64,000 nucleotides of DNA from an uncultured Mediterraneibacter sp. (GTDB lineage Bacteria > Bacillota > Clostridia > Lachnospirales > Lachnospiraceae), in contig CALWQP010000001.1 in assembly GCA_944383695.1 (NCBI GenBank), positions 62,001 through 126,000 on the forward strand, written 5' to 3'. This document shows, piece by piece, positions 17,345 through 27,016 of the stretch. Position 1 is the stretch's first letter, and each line of letters begins with the position of its first letter. Below the pieces are notes generated by a model. The model saw only the letters and a program-made list of their open reading frames with translations, was not told the DNA's origin and did not search any database. The translations under genes were made by a program, and so were the position numbers.

Positions 17345-18484
17345 ATGAAGCAAAATAACATGTTAGCCATGATTTTAGCCGGCGGCCGCGGTTCCCGTCT
17401 TCATGACCTGACGAAAAAAGTGGCAAAACCGGCTGTTTCATATGGCGGAAAATACCGCATCATTGATTTTCCCCTGAGCAACTGTGCCAACAGCGGAATC
17501 GATGTTGTGGGCGTTCTGACACAATATGAATCCATCCTTCTGAACAGCTATGTCGCAGCGGGCCGCCGCTGGGGACTTGACGCAAAGGACAGCGGGGTAT
17601 ATGTCCTCCCGCCGCGCGAGAAATCTGACGCCAACCTGGATGTATACAGAGGAACGGCCGATGCGATCTCACAGAATATAGATTTTATCGATACATATTC
17701 CCCTGAGTACCTTCTTATTCTTTCAGGTGACCACATCTATAAAATGAACTATGCCAAGATGCTTGCTTATCATAAAGAGTGCAAAGCGGATGCCACGATC
17801 GCGGTTATCGAGGTTCCGATGAGGGAGGCAAGCCGCTTCGGCATTATGAACACGAACGATACCGGACGTATCATAGAATTCGAGGAAAAGCCGGAACAGC
17901 CGAAGAGCAACCTCGCCTCCATGGGCATCTATATCTTCAACTGGAAGCTTTTACGCAAGATGCTCCTCGCTGATATGAAGGATCCGGAATCCAACCATGA
18001 CTTCGGCAAGGATATCATCCCCACAATGCTTAATGATGGAAAAAACCTGTACGCTTATAAATTCAAAGGCTATTGGAAAGACGTGGGTACGATCGACTCT
18101 CTCTGGGAAGCGAATATGGATCTCCTGGACAAAAATAATGAGCTTGACTTAAACGACAGCACCTGGAAGATTTACACCGAGGATGTGACCGCGCTTCCTC
18201 AGTATATCGGCTCTGAGGCGGTCATTGACCGTGCGTTCATCACGCAGGGCTGTGTCGTTAACGGTGAAGTTAAAAATTCCGTATTGTTCACCGGGGCAAA
18301 GGTGGCGGCCGGAGCAAAAGTCATCAACAGTGTGCTGATGCCGGACGCGGAAGTTGCGGAAGGCGCAGTCGTCACCCGCGCGCTTGTGGCCGATGGGATC
18401 AAGATCGGCAAAAACGCTGTTGTGGGCAGCGCTGACAGCAAGAACATCGAACTTGTGGCAAAACGTGTAAAGGGGGATGAATAA
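17345..18484 (+). CDS. glgC: glucose-1-phosphate adenylyltransferase, catalytic subunit
   Basis: Makes ADP-glucose from glucose 1-phosphate and ATP, the committed step of bacterial glycogen synthesis. The 379-residue protein has the nucleotide-binding loop LAGGRGSRL (residues 11-19), then [20 protein letters not shown], the Asp-containing [12 protein letters not shown], and a C-terminal left-handed beta-helix ([19 protein letters not shown]). It is followed after one base by glgD. In Firmicutes GlgC works with GlgD as a heterotetramer. No other glg genes are in the window. Confidence 0.97.
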   Translation: MKQNNMLAMILAGGRGSRLHDLTKKVAKPAVSYGGKYRIIDFPLSNCANSGIDVVGVLTQYESILLNSYVAAGRRWGLDAKDSGVYVLPPREKSDANLDVYRGTADAISQNIDFIDTYSPEYLLILSGDHIYKMNYAKMLAYHKECKADATIAVIEVPMREASRFGIMNTNDTGRIIEFEEKPEQPKSNLASMGIYIFNWKLLRKMLLADMKDPESNHDFGKDIIPTMLNDGKNLYAYKFKGYWKDVGTIDSLWEANMDLLDKNNELDLNDSTWKIYTEDVTALPQYIGSEAVIDRAFITQGCVVNGEVKNSVLFTGAKVAAGAKVINSVLMPDAEVAEGAVVTRALVADGIKIGKNAVVGSADSKNIELVAKRVKGDE

Positions 18485-18485
18485 T

Positions 18486-19601
18486 ATGAGCAAGGCATTT
18501 GGAATCATTAATTTTGCCGGGAATCACATCCAGGTAGACGGCCTTCAGGCATACCGCCCGGTAGGCGCCTTTTCCTTCCTCGGAAGATACCGCACGATCG
18601 ATTTCCCGATCTCCAACATGAGCAACAGCGGGATCGATAATATCGAAGTTTATGTCCGCAGACAGCCCCGCTCTCTGACCGAGCATCTGGGGACCGGGCG
18701 TCATTACAACATCAACTCAAAGCGCGGACAGCTTAACATCATGTACACAGAGCACAATCGGATCGGGGACATTTACAGCACGGACATTACAGCTTATATC
18801 GAAAATATGGACTGCATCGAAAGGATCCATCTGCCCTATGTTGTGCTGGCGCCGAGCTACATGATCTATACGGCAGATTACAGCACATTCCTTGAGGAAC
18901 ATATTGAATCCGGAGCTGACATCTCCATGATGTACCACTCCGTTGACAATGCAAAAGAAGCCTTCCTCAACTGTAATACACTTAACATCAACAAGCAGAA
19001 AGGCGTGCTCTCGATCGAGCCAAACCATGGGAATGCAAAGAATAAAAATATTTCTATGGATACATATGTGATGTCAAAGGAACTGTTCCTTGAACTGGTC
19101 AGGAAAGCACACAGCACATCCTCCATGTACACATTTGCCGATATTCTTAACGAAAAATGCGAGGACCTGGACATCCGCGCAGTCTCTCACCGAGGATATT
19201 TTGCAGCGATCTGTGATTTTAACAGCTATTATCACGCAAATATGGACCTGATCGACTTAAAAAATGCTTCCGGCCTCTTCAACCCGGACTGGCCGATCTA
19301 CACCCGTACGAACGATTCCTGCCCGACACAGTATTTTGAAGGCAGTAAGGTGACTTCTTCTGTTATATCCAACGGCTGTCTCATCGAGGGAACTGTTGAG
19401 AATTCCATCATTGGAAGAGGCTGCGTTATCAAGCCCGGCGCGATCGTAAAGAACTGCGTCATCTCTGCTGACGTGGTCATCGGAAAAGGCGTTCGCGTAG
19501 AAAACCTTGTTGTGGACAAACACGCGAGACTGATACGCGGCAAGCGGGTCATCGCGTCTCCGGAGAAACCCGGATATATCAGACGCGGAGATATGCTGTA
19601 A
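18486..19601 (+). CDS. glgD: glucose-1-phosphate adenylyltransferase, regulatory-type subunit GlgD
   Basis: A 371-residue GlgC paralogue. It keeps the overall fold (GAFSFLGRYRTIDFPISNMSNSG, C-terminal beta-helix with GCLIEGTVENSIIGRGC) but lacks the GGxGxRL nucleotide loop at its N-terminus, which reads MSKAFGIINFAGNHIQVDGL. This is the mark of the non-catalytic GlgD partner in Firmicutes. ATG 18486 is chosen over an ATG 9 bases upstream because AAGGGGG is correctly spaced for it. Translation is coupled to glgC (one base apart). Confidence 0.95.
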   Translation: MSKAFGIINFAGNHIQVDGLQAYRPVGAFSFLGRYRTIDFPISNMSNSGIDNIEVYVRRQPRSLTEHLGTGRHYNINSKRGQLNIMYTEHNRIGDIYSTDITAYIENMDCIERIHLPYVVLAPSYMIYTADYSTFLEEHIESGADISMMYHSVDNAKEAFLNCNTLNINKQKGVLSIEPNHGNAKNKNISMDTYVMSKELFLELVRKAHSTSSMYTFADILNEKCEDLDIRAVSHRGYFAAICDFNSYYHANMDLIDLKNASGLFNPDWPIYTRTNDSCPTQYFEGSKVTSSVISNGCLIEGTVENSIIGRGCVIKPGAIVKNCVISADVVIGKGVRVENLVVDKHARLIRGKRVIASPEKPGYIRRGDML

Positions 19602-19645
19602 TTCTGGATTCGCACGCTGGAGCCGTAACAGGTAAATCGTCTGAT

Positions 19646-19684
19646 AACTACAGATATCATTTCAAGACTACAAATATGATTTCA
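19646..19684. repeat. short tandem repeat downstream of glgD
   Basis: Two 19-base copies, each starting RACTACARATAT, at 19646-19664 and 19666-19684, differ at three positions. They lie between the glgD stop and its terminator. Confidence 0.6.
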
Positions 19685-19693
19685 GAACAGATT

Positions 19694-19766
19694 CGGAGCG
19701 GACAGAGACGCGGATTCGGCAAATTGTTTTAATCTGCCGGTTCCGTACCTCTGTCCGCTCCGTTTT
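19694..19766 (+). terminator. terminator of glgC-glgD
   Basis: Perfect 14-bp arms (19694-19707 and 19749-19762) are followed by TTTT. The 41-base interior forms a second imperfect stem (TTCGGCA / TGCCGG). It sits between convergent glgD and the argF-containing frame and may act in both directions. Confidence 0.75.
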
Positions 19767-19860
19767 GTGGATCTTATCGTTTATCCTATATCGCTTATCT
19801 TATATAGTTTATTTTGGAGTTTTTGCAGGCAAGGCCTGTCGCTTATCATAATCTCCTCGT

Positions 19861-20862
19861 TCAGGCCTGCTGCTCCATCCCCAGTGTGGCCATCATGACT
19901 GCCTTGATCGTGTGCATCCTGTTCTCCGCCTCGTCAAACACCTTTGACTGCTCAGATTCGAACACTTCATCCGTCACTTCCATATCTTCGATGCCGAACC
20001 TCTCGCCGACTTCTTTTCCAATCTTTGTCTTCAGATCATGGAACGCCGGCAGACAGTGCAGAAAGATCGCGTCTTTATTCGCGTTTGCCATCACGTCCCT
20101 GGTCACCTTGTAGGGAGTGAGCTCTTTTATCCGCTTCTCCCAGACTTCATCCGGCTCGCCCATGGATACCCACACGTCCGTGTAGATCACATCCGCGTTC
20201 TTCGTCCCTTCCTTCACATCAGAGGTGAGCGTGATCGTGGCGCCGGACTCCTTTGCATATTCCTCACATTGTGCTACAAGCTCTGCGTTCGGGAAATACG
20301 CTTCCGTGGTGCATGCCACGAAATGAAGTCCCAGCTTGGAGCAGGCGATCATCAGGGAATTCCCCATGTTATAGCGGGCGTCGCCCATGTAGACCAGCTT
20401 CAGTCCTTTCAGCTTCCCGAAGTTCTCCCGGATCGTCAACATATCCGCCAGCATCTGTGTGGGATGATACTCGTTGGTCAGCCCATTCCACACCGGGACG
20501 CCCGCATACCTGGCCAGTTCCTCCACGATCTCCTGTCCGAAGCCCCGGTATTCGATGCCGTCATACATCCGTCCCAGCACCCTTGCCGTGTCCTCGATGC
20601 TCTCTTTCTTGCCCATCTGGGAACCTGTTGGCCCAAGGTAAGTCGTGCCCATTCCCATATCATGCGCTGCCACTTCAAAGGAACAGCGGGTGCGGGTGCT
20701 GTCCTTCTCAAAGATCAGGGCGATATTTTTCCCCCGCCAGTGATCTACCGGAATCCCCTGTTTCTTTTTCTCCTTCACATCCGCTGCCAGATCGATCAGG
20801 TATGTGATCTCCTCCGGTGTAAAGTCCTTCAGTGTCAAAAAGTTCCTTCCTGTTAAATTCAT
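19861..20862 (-). CDS. argF: ornithine carbamoyltransferase (internal start within the fused frame)
   Basis: Transfers the carbamoyl group of carbamoyl phosphate to ornithine, giving citrulline. From the internal ATG at 20862 the protein is 333 residues, the normal family length, and starts [19 protein letters not shown]. Motifs: STRTR (carbamoyl-phosphate loop), HPTQ, DVWVSMG (ornithine-binding SMG loop), HCLPAFHD (catalytic Cys). GAGAGGGA lies about 8 bases before the ATG, so independent initiation is very likely whether or not the upstream lipase frame is fused to it. No other arginine genes are nearby, so a biosynthetic versus catabolic role cannot be decided. Confidence 0.93.
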   Translation of the reverse strand: MNLTGRNFLTLKDFTPEEITYLIDLAADVKEKKKQGIPVDHWRGKNIALIFEKDSTRTRCSFEVAAHDMGMGTTYLGPTGSQMGKKESIEDTARVLGRMYDGIEYRGFGQEIVEELARYAGVPVWNGLTNEYHPTQMLADMLTIRENFGKLKGLKLVYMGDARYNMGNSLMIACSKLGLHFVACTTEAYFPNAELVAQCEEYAKESGATITLTSDVKEGTKNADVIYTDVWVSMGEPDEVWEKRIKELTPYKVTRDVMANANKDAIFLHCLPAFHDLKTKIGKEVGERFGIEDMEVTDEVFESEQSKVFDEAENRMHTIKAVMMATLGMEQQA

Positions 20863-21978
20863 GCTTCTGTCCCTCTCTATCTTTATTAATATATCCATGA
20901 ACCCCGGGAGTTCCTGTGGCCCCGGCGCAATGGCGCACAGACGTCCATATCTCTCAAGCACGATCCCACGCAGGTCATCTACCGTATAGATTTTATATTT
21001 CGGAATACGCAGAAACTTCGCTGCCGCCTCCAGCATCCCCATATACAGCTCCTTGTCCGTACTGGACACCGGTAGTTTCAGGACGATTGCCAGAGCCCGT
21101 TTCTCCAGTTCTGTCATATCCCGCATCCTGCGCTCATACCAGGCATCCAAATGCTCCTGCTCTATATAATAAATGATTCCTTCCAATCCGTAAAGCATCC
21201 GTTTTGCATCGTAGTACCCGATCTTCATATTCTGCCGGCTCCGCTCCCGATCGAACTCAATGATGCTCCCCAGCTTTACCCGGGGACCGATCCGGTACAT
21301 CTCACCGTCCTCCGGCAGTCTTACTTTTGGTTCTCTGCCCGGTCCGTAGATCCGTATTTCGATCAGGTCGGCATACCCTTTCTTCACAAGGACATCCGCA
21401 GGGACATTGTTGAATATCCCTCCGTCAATATACCGCTTGCCGTCTTCCATGGGCTCATTCTTAAAGCCCAGGAGATATGCGCTTGCCAGCAGGAAATCCT
21501 CCAGCCGTCCCTCCGGAATATCAGAGATGCTCAGCTCCAGCTCCTTCATGTCCGTCAGCGAAAATGTCACGATACAGAATTCTTTCCCACAGCTCCGTAT
21601 CTCCCCTTCATCTACAGTCTCATGGATCAGCTTCCTCAGCGGGGCAACGTCCACTCCCCCATCCCGGAATATCCGTGCCAGTTCCGTAAGGACATCACCA
21701 ATCTTGTGTTCCCCCTGAAAGAACTGTCTCATCCAGTCGTCATCCACTGACATCACATGGGAAAACTGCATCTCACTCCATATCTTCTCCGCCTTCTCCA
21801 TATCGTCCATGCAGATAAGGGCGCCGTTCAGCGCACCTACGGATGTACCTGCCACAGCAGATATCTTCACTCCTGCTTCCCTGAGCGCCTTCCACGCGCC
21901 GATCTGATAAGCGCCTCTGGCACCTCCGCCGTCGAGAACAAGTCCATATTCTTTTGTCAGGTCAAGTAATGGTCTCAT
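19861..21978 (-). CDS. continuous frame joining a patatin-like phospholipase to ornithine carbamoyltransferase
   Basis: One open frame of 705 residues. The first ~370 residues are a patatin-like acyl hydrolase: oxyanion loop [10 protein letters not shown], nucleophile elbow GTSVG near residue 46, catalytic DGG in [11 protein letters not shown] near 190, then a 160-residue extension. The last 333 are a complete ArgF. There is no stop between them. However, an internal ATG with its own Shine-Dalgarno opens argF, and stop codons TAATAA sit in the +1 frame at 20883-20888. Removing one base from the GGGG run (plus-strand 20902-20905) would end the lipase as PGSWIY. The fusion may therefore be a recent indel or a sequence error. 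The start chosen is ATG 21978 after GGGAG; GTG 21987 is the alternative. It begins 5 bases after the methyltransferase stop. Confidence 0.75.
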   Translation of the reverse strand: MRPLLDLTKEYGLVLDGGGARGAYQIGAWKALREAGVKISAVAGTSVGALNGALICMDDMEKAEKIWSEMQFSHVMSVDDDWMRQFFQGEHKIGDVLTELARIFRDGGVDVAPLRKLIHETVDEGEIRSCGKEFCIVTFSLTDMKELELSISDIPEGRLEDFLLASAYLLGFKNEPMEDGKRYIDGGIFNNVPADVLVKKGYADLIEIRIYGPGREPKVRLPEDGEMYRIGPRVKLGSIIEFDRERSRQNMKIGYYDAKRMLYGLEGIIYYIEQEHLDAWYERRMRDMTELEKRALAIVLKLPVSSTDKELYMGMLEAAAKFLRIPKYKIYTVDDLRGIVLERYGRLCAIAPGPQELPGFMDILIKIERDRSMNLTGRNFLTLKDFTPEEITYLIDLAADVKEKKKQGIPVDHWRGKNIALIFEKDSTRTRCSFEVAAHDMGMGTTYLGPTGSQMGKKESIEDTARVLGRMYDGIEYRGFGQEIVEELARYAGVPVWNGLTNEYHPTQMLADMLTIRENFGKLKGLKLVYMGDARYNMGNSLMIACSKLGLHFVACTTEAYFPNAELVAQCEEYAKESGATITLTSDVKEGTKNADVIYTDVWVSMGEPDEVWEKRIKELTPYKVTRDVMANANKDAIFLHCLPAFHDLKTKIGKEVGERFGIEDMEVTDEVFESEQSKVFDEAENRMHTIKAVMMATLGMEQQA

Positions 21979-21983
21979 ACATT

Positions 21984-22787
21984 TCACTCCCGCCGCTGTC
22001 TGCTCACCTCAAATATGAGCACCGCCGCAGCCACCGCGGCGTTCAGCGACTCTGCCTTTCCCTGCATAGGAATACGTATCCGGCAGTCCGCGCACTCTGC
22101 CACTTCATTTCTGAGTCCATTCCCCTCATTGCCTATAAGAAATGCTGTTCCGCCGGAATAGTCTTCCTTGTCATAGGTATTCTCTCCTTCCAGGTGAGCG
22201 GCAAAGACACGGATGCCCTCTTTCTTTAATTCACTGACCGCTCCCGGCAGATCATCCACATACAGAAACGGCAGCCGGAACACCGCGCCCATCGTGGAGC
22301 GGGTCACCTTCGGGTTGTAGATATCCACGCAGTCCCGGCTCAGAAGGACCCCTGTAGCGCCCGCCGCCTCCGCAGTGCGGAAGATGGTGCCGAGATTGCC
22401 GGGGTCCTGGAGCTGATCCAGAACGATCACAAGAGAACGCTCCGGCGCTCCGCCTGTGATGTCCTTCAGGTCATACTCCCTCCGCTTCGCAACCGCAAGG
22501 ATCCCCTGGGGCGTTTTCGTGTCCGACACATGGGCAAACACGTTATCCGCCAGAATCTCCATCCGGCATGCCTTTCGTATCTGATCTGTTTCCTCTTTAT
22601 GTTTCCCTACATAGCTCTCTGACAGATACACCCGGTCGATCCGCTCCCGCCATGCCGGGTCATCCACAAGCTCTCCCGCCATACGCGGTCCCTCCACGAT
22701 AAATACGCCTGCAACTTCCCGCGCACGGCTCTTCTTCATCAGCCTGACCAGTTCTTTTACCTGTGCATTTGCTGTACTTGTGATCAT
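21984..22787 (-). CDS. SpoU/TrmH family RNA 2'-O-ribose methyltransferase
   Basis: A 267-residue SPOUT-class methyltransferase. An N-terminal substrate-binding domain ([27 protein letters not shown]) precedes the knotted SAM-binding domain: [22 protein letters not shown] (motif 1), [14 protein letters not shown] (motif 2) and [19 protein letters not shown] (motif 3). The closest described groups are 23S rRNA ribose methyltransferases of the RlmB/TsnR type; the exact target is unknown. It is followed 5 bases later by the patatin-argF frame and preceded by cstA. Confidence 0.92.
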   Translation of the reverse strand: MITSTANAQVKELVRLMKKSRAREVAGVFIVEGPRMAGELVDDPAWRERIDRVYLSESYVGKHKEETDQIRKACRMEILADNVFAHVSDTKTPQGILAVAKRREYDLKDITGGAPERSLVIVLDQLQDPGNLGTIFRTAEAAGATGVLLSRDCVDIYNPKVTRSTMGAVFRLPFLYVDDLPGAVSELKKEGIRVFAAHLEGENTYDKEDYSGGTAFLIGNEGNGLRNEVAECADCRIRIPMQGKAESLNAAVAAAVLIFEVSRQRRE

Positions 22788-22894
22788 TTTCTGTTTCCTC
22801 TCCTCATCACAGTCTTATGACCGTATAATATTTCTCATTCTTACTCTGAGGCTTCTCCGGCCCCCTTCTTTTTCACCCTTCCATAAGCAGCGGA

Positions 22895-24583
22895 TCAGTT
22901 CACTGCTTTCTTCCTCACAAGCTCTTTTCCTGACGTAACTACGATCGTCACTCCCAACACCATCAGCAGCACTGCCACGATGAGCTGCAGCCCTTCGACC
23001 ATGAACACGCCTGTTCCCGCTGAAAATGCTTTGACCAGTGAGACAAATCTCTGCACCAGTGCGGAGAACGTCACGATCAGCATGATCACGAACGGAGGAA
23101 CCAGCGTCTTCATTGTCCTTCCTGTCACTTTCAGGAACACGCACAGCGTAATCAGAACAAGCGCGCTCAGCAGCTGGTTAGCGCTTCCAAACAGTGGCCA
23201 GATGTTGGAATATCCTACCTGGGTCAGGATGTAGCCGAATACCAGTGTGATGACTGTTGCGAAATATTTGTTGCACAGGACCTTTCTCCAGCCCTCCGCA
23301 TGGTCCATATCATCCACGCTGAACAGCTCCTGGAATGACATCCTGCCAATGCGGGCAACGGAATCCAGAGTCGTAAATGCCAGAGCAGATACACACATTG
23401 TCATAAAACTCTGCGCCACATAGACCGGAATGCCGAACATCTCAAGGAATCCTGCCACTCCCGAGGAGAAGACCTGGAACGGCGTCCCCACTGCCGCTGT
23501 CCCATCCGCTCCTGCTGCCGCGCCTGCCACGCAGAGAGCGATGACAGCCAGAAGACTTTCCAGTACCATAGCTCCATATCCCACCTTCAGCATATCCTTT
23601 TCGTTAGAGATCGTCTTGGATGAAGTGCCGGAAGATACCAGGCTGTGGAATCCGGACACCGCGCCGCAGGCAACAGTCACGAACAGGATCGGGAAGAGGG
23701 TTCCCATACTCTCATTCTGGAATCCTGTAAATACCGGAAGGTTCATGGGCGGATGTGCAAGTATCAGACCAAGCACCGCGCCCGCGATCATGCCGACAAA
23801 CATAAACGTGGACATGTAATCCCTTGGCTGCATCACGAACCACATAGGCAGGACCGCCGCAAGGAATATGTAGATGAATGCAATATACACCCACATGTCC
23901 TTGCCCAGGATCACCGGGAAATTCATGCCAAATACAAAAGCCAGCACCGTGCATACGAGCCCCAGTACAACTTCCTTCCATCCGGTAAATTTTACTTTAT
24001 GCTGGACTACGCCGAATACGACGGCAAACAGGATGAAGAACAGGGAAATACTTCCGGCTGCTCCGTTTACTTTCGCATTTTCGGAAAGTGTCTGCACGCC
24101 GTCCGTCACCACATATGCGTTGAATGTATCTGCCACCATGTCGGCGAATGCTGCGATGACAATGAGACAGAACAGCCAGCAGAAGCCGAGGAACAGCTTT
24201 CTTCCTGCTTTTCCGATGTATTTTTCGATCAGAAGGCCCATGGACTTTCCATCGTTCTTCACGCTGGCATACAATGCTCCGAAGTCTGTCACCGCCCCAA
24301 AGAATATGCCCCCAAGAATGATCCACAGAAGGACCGGAAGCCAGCCGAATGCAGCCGCCTGAATTGCTCCGGTGACCGGGCCTGCACCCGCGATAGATGA
24401 AAATTGATGGGCAAAGACTGTCCATCCGTCCGTGGGTACATAATCCTGTCCGTCATTATGCAGGACCGCCGGCGTCTTTGCCTTCGGATCGATCCCCCAT
24501 TTCTTTGCCAGCCAGCGTCCGTACAGCGCATATGCAGCGATCAGACACACAGCGGCAATCAGTACGATTACTAATGTGTTCAT
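22895..24583 (-). CDS. cstA: CstA family carbon starvation permease
   Basis: A 562-residue polytopic membrane protein with about 16-18 hydrophobic segments, starting MNTLVIVLIAAVCLIAAYALYGRWLAKKWGIDP and containing the family block VFAHQFSSIAGAGPVTGAIQAAAFGWLP near residues 57-85. Members import peptides or pyruvate when carbon is scarce. This is the shorter form, 562 rather than about 700 residues. Transcription starts from a strong promoter at 24773-24800, about 190 bases upstream, and the leader contains a terminator-like hairpin, so expression is probably controlled by attenuation or a riboswitch-like element. Confidence 0.94.
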   Translation of the reverse strand: MNTLVIVLIAAVCLIAAYALYGRWLAKKWGIDPKAKTPAVLHNDGQDYVPTDGWTVFAHQFSSIAGAGPVTGAIQAAAFGWLPVLLWIILGGIFFGAVTDFGALYASVKNDGKSMGLLIEKYIGKAGRKLFLGFCWLFCLIVIAAFADMVADTFNAYVVTDGVQTLSENAKVNGAAGSISLFFILFAVVFGVVQHKVKFTGWKEVVLGLVCTVLAFVFGMNFPVILGKDMWVYIAFIYIFLAAVLPMWFVMQPRDYMSTFMFVGMIAGAVLGLILAHPPMNLPVFTGFQNESMGTLFPILFVTVACGAVSGFHSLVSSGTSSKTISNEKDMLKVGYGAMVLESLLAVIALCVAGAAAGADGTAAVGTPFQVFSSGVAGFLEMFGIPVYVAQSFMTMCVSALAFTTLDSVARIGRMSFQELFSVDDMDHAEGWRKVLCNKYFATVITLVFGYILTQVGYSNIWPLFGSANQLLSALVLITLCVFLKVTGRTMKTLVPPFVIMLIVTFSALVQRFVSLVKAFSAGTGVFMVEGLQLIVAVLLMVLGVTIVVTSGKELVRKKAVN

Positions 24584-24682
24584 AATCCTCTACTCTCCTT
24601 TGCAATATAAAACATTGACCTGCTTCATGGATGCCGGTGCATCCCGGAATGTAAAAGTCGCTGAAAGCTCTCTCCGAAATGC

Positions 24683-24719
24683 AAAAACGTCTTCCGACAG
24701 ATCACTCTGCCAGAAGACG
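24683..24719 (-). promoter_or_regulatory. terminator-like hairpin in the cstA leader
   Basis: CGTCTTC...GAAGACG arms (24688-24719, about 14 bp with two mismatches) are followed on the transcript by UUUUUGC. It lies about 55 bases after the predicted start of transcription and 100 bases before cstA. Flanking sequences GCUGAGA (upstream) and UUUCAGC (downstream) could pair across it, a possible competing structure. Confidence 0.6.
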
Positions 24720-24772
24720 AAATAGGAAAGTTCTGTCCTGTTCTCAGCATTATTCTTTTACAGTTCCATTTT

Positions 24773-24800
24773 ATTATATCGCAGAATTTCAGATTGTCAA
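24773..24800 (-). promoter_or_regulatory. promoter of cstA
   Basis: TTGACA (24795-24800) and TATAAT (24773-24778) with a 16-base spacer on the minus strand. Confidence 0.8.
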
Positions 24801-24871
24801 CAAAAAATGGATTGCACTCTGTTTTTTGTTATTATAAATGCTCTTTGCTAATAAATGCTCCTTGTTTTCTG

Positions 24872-26824
24872 TCAGATCGCCGTAAAATCAAACGGTTCGG
24901 GAATCTCTGTATCTTCATAGCCCAGTCTGTCCCTGAGCGTCTTCCACAGCTCTGCCAGCGATACTTCCCCTTCTCTTATATCATCCACCCGGAGACCACC
25001 GTTTTCCATCAGCAGGCGGTATGCCTCCTCATACCTGCCGCGGCCTGTGAGCGCCTGGATATGATAAAACCGGATCCTCCCCTCGTTCCGGATGGGTTCT
25101 TCCAGCTCCTGCCGGATCTCGATCACCTTTTCATAACCGCCGTTTATGACCAGCAGGCGGAATCCTTCTTTTACATAAGACAGGTCGTGCATCCGAAGGC
25201 GTATTCCGCTTACCATGGCACTGCATGCCTTCTCCTTTTCCGCGGTCACGGTGTACAGAGAAGCGATGCCGTGATATGCCCAGGCATTCTCTGCGTCAGC
25301 CAGCGAAGCATCCAACTGCTCTTCCGCTTTCTCATAGTCCCCTTCCTGAAAATAAAAGAGTCCCAGCTGATAATGGGCATACCATCCTGCCCGGTCTCCC
25401 ATCCCATCCACATATTTCCTGAGCCGTTCGTAGAAATATTTCCCTGTCACGAACACCATCGGCTGCCGCGCCGGGTCAGGAGTGTCCAGTCTGCCTGTGT
25501 CCAGAAATGTCTTCCACAGTTCTTCTTCCTCTCCTCCGCAGGTAAAGTCAAGATGTGTTTCCATAGGTCTTTCTCCGCCCATACGGCGCGCCAGTCTCTC
25601 CAGCCCGCCATATCCGCTTCCAGTCTGCACGACCTGGTCTGCTTCAGTCCGCGCTCTCTCCCTTGTTCCGGCAAGCACATCCTCCATCTCACGGAACTGG
25701 GGCATCTGTACGATCTTCTGGGTGAGCCCGTCTCTGAGTGCTTCGAATGCTCCTCTGTTCTCTTCCTCTGTGAGCCGGACCGCCCCATATCTCTCCAGCC
25801 ATTCCCATGCCGTATGAGGTGCCATTGGCAGGCAGCCGTACTGTGTCTTGCCCAGTCCTGCCTGGATCTCCACATATTTTCCCGCGTCCTTTGTCAGGAA
25901 TTGCTGCCAGTGGTCACCACCTTTTTTATTTCCCCATACGAACAGTTTCCTGGAGCGCAGCCGCGCCGTGGACATCTGAAGGAGTCCAAAGCCGCTGCTG
26001 TCCACATTTGCGATGTACTTCGGCTTCTCCGGAGGAATATCAAAGAAATAGTCAACCGATGCCGGAATATTCTCGTATTGGGTGACATCCGTTCCGTCTA
26101 CCATGGGAATGTCTACCTTATACACGCCCCCATCCCGGAACGTGAAGGCCTTCGATGCGGGAACAATGATCCTGCCTCCGTCATATTCAGGAACTGCGAT
26201 GTTGCTCCACCAGTACATGGGGACCACTTCCGAGGTGTCGTTCTTAACCCTCATCCTCGCATTCAGGAACCGGTCCTCCTCTCCCAGCCAGAAATCCATC
26301 TGGTAAGTCACGCCCCGGATCCGCTCATACTCATACATCCTCAGGACAGGCACGCCGCCGTCATCCATCATGGCAGTAAAAAGCGGCTCTGTCGTAAACG
26401 GAGAGTGGCCGATGACACCGATATTCCACTCCACGCCGCCGCTGAACCATGCGTTGCACACAGCAAGGTTGCTGAATCGGAGGATATCATTGGTATAGAG
26501 CAGCTCCCTTCCGCTGTCCTTATCCAAGAGCTCCCACAGCCGCCCTCCATACTCTGTCAAAAACACTGCTTTCAGGTGATCATTTTCCAGGACCGCTGTC
26601 CTGACGCTGCTCTGACTCAGTTCCCTCGTGTAGCAGGAGCGCTGACGATACGGATAAGAATTAAAACATCTGCCGTAACCTTCATAAACCTCGTCGTCTT
26701 CATCCAGATGGAACTCCAGGTTGTTCTGGAGGATCAGGCCTCCCGCCAGATCCGGCACGGATGACTTCACTCCGAGCGGGGCTGTTTCCATGTTCTTGTC
26801 TTCAAAATATAATGTCGGTCTCAT
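24872..26824 (-). CDS. DUF5107 domain protein with tetratricopeptide-like repeats
   Basis: A 650-residue soluble protein without a signal peptide. Residues 20-330 form a DUF5107 domain, a beta-sandwich related to glycoside-processing folds (AVFLTEYGGRLWELLDKDSGRELLYTN, ...VEWNIGVIGHSPFTTEPLF). The rest is helical with TPR-like stretches (GWYAHYQLGLFYFQEGDYEKAEEQLDASLADAENAWAY is the clearest). In other genomes such proteins sit beside carbohydrate genes and AraC regulators, and here it is divergent from an AraC regulator. A role in handling oligosaccharides or as an unrecognised glycoside hydrolase is inference. The SD AGGAGG and the ATG at 26824 are clear. Confidence 0.85.
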   Translation of the reverse strand: MRPTLYFEDKNMETAPLGVKSSVPDLAGGLILQNNLEFHLDEDDEVYEGYGRCFNSYPYRQRSCYTRELSQSSVRTAVLENDHLKAVFLTEYGGRLWELLDKDSGRELLYTNDILRFSNLAVCNAWFSGGVEWNIGVIGHSPFTTEPLFTAMMDDGGVPVLRMYEYERIRGVTYQMDFWLGEEDRFLNARMRVKNDTSEVVPMYWWSNIAVPEYDGGRIIVPASKAFTFRDGGVYKVDIPMVDGTDVTQYENIPASVDYFFDIPPEKPKYIANVDSSGFGLLQMSTARLRSRKLFVWGNKKGGDHWQQFLTKDAGKYVEIQAGLGKTQYGCLPMAPHTAWEWLERYGAVRLTEEENRGAFEALRDGLTQKIVQMPQFREMEDVLAGTRERARTEADQVVQTGSGYGGLERLARRMGGERPMETHLDFTCGGEEEELWKTFLDTGRLDTPDPARQPMVFVTGKYFYERLRKYVDGMGDRAGWYAHYQLGLFYFQEGDYEKAEEQLDASLADAENAWAYHGIASLYTVTAEKEKACSAMVSGIRLRMHDLSYVKEGFRLLVINGGYEKVIEIRQELEEPIRNEGRIRFYHIQALTGRGRYEEAYRLLMENGGLRVDDIREGEVSLAELWKTLRDRLGYEDTEIPEPFDFTAI

Positions 26825-26915
26825 GTCTTCCTCCTATAGAGTTATTATACCGTATATCTCTGCTGAAATCATTATCCATAATTGCCGTATTATTATAAAA
26901 AATTGCTTTCCTGTC

Positions 26916-26944
26916 TTGTATTTTCCTGCCAGGTTTCCTACAAT
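26916..26944 (+). promoter_or_regulatory. promoter of the AraC-type regulator
   Basis: TTGTAT (26916-26921) and TACAAT (26939-26944) with 17-base spacing, about 70 bases before the ATG. Confidence 0.6.
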
Positions 26945-27016
26945 ATCAGTAAGAATTATCTGTCCGGGATTCTTGTTTCAGTACGCCGCGGTCCCGGCTG
27001 TTATAAGGAGAATGCC

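Noticed and set aside
22788-22894. Possible small gene between cstA and the SpoU-type methyltransferase
   Set aside because: No start codon with a ribosome-binding site; the sequence is probably an untranslated spacer.
24794-26764. 656-codon plus-strand frame opposite the DUF5107 gene
   Set aside because: The minus-strand protein has a clear domain and start; the plus frame is rich in Cys, His and Pro without family signs, typical of an antisense shadow.
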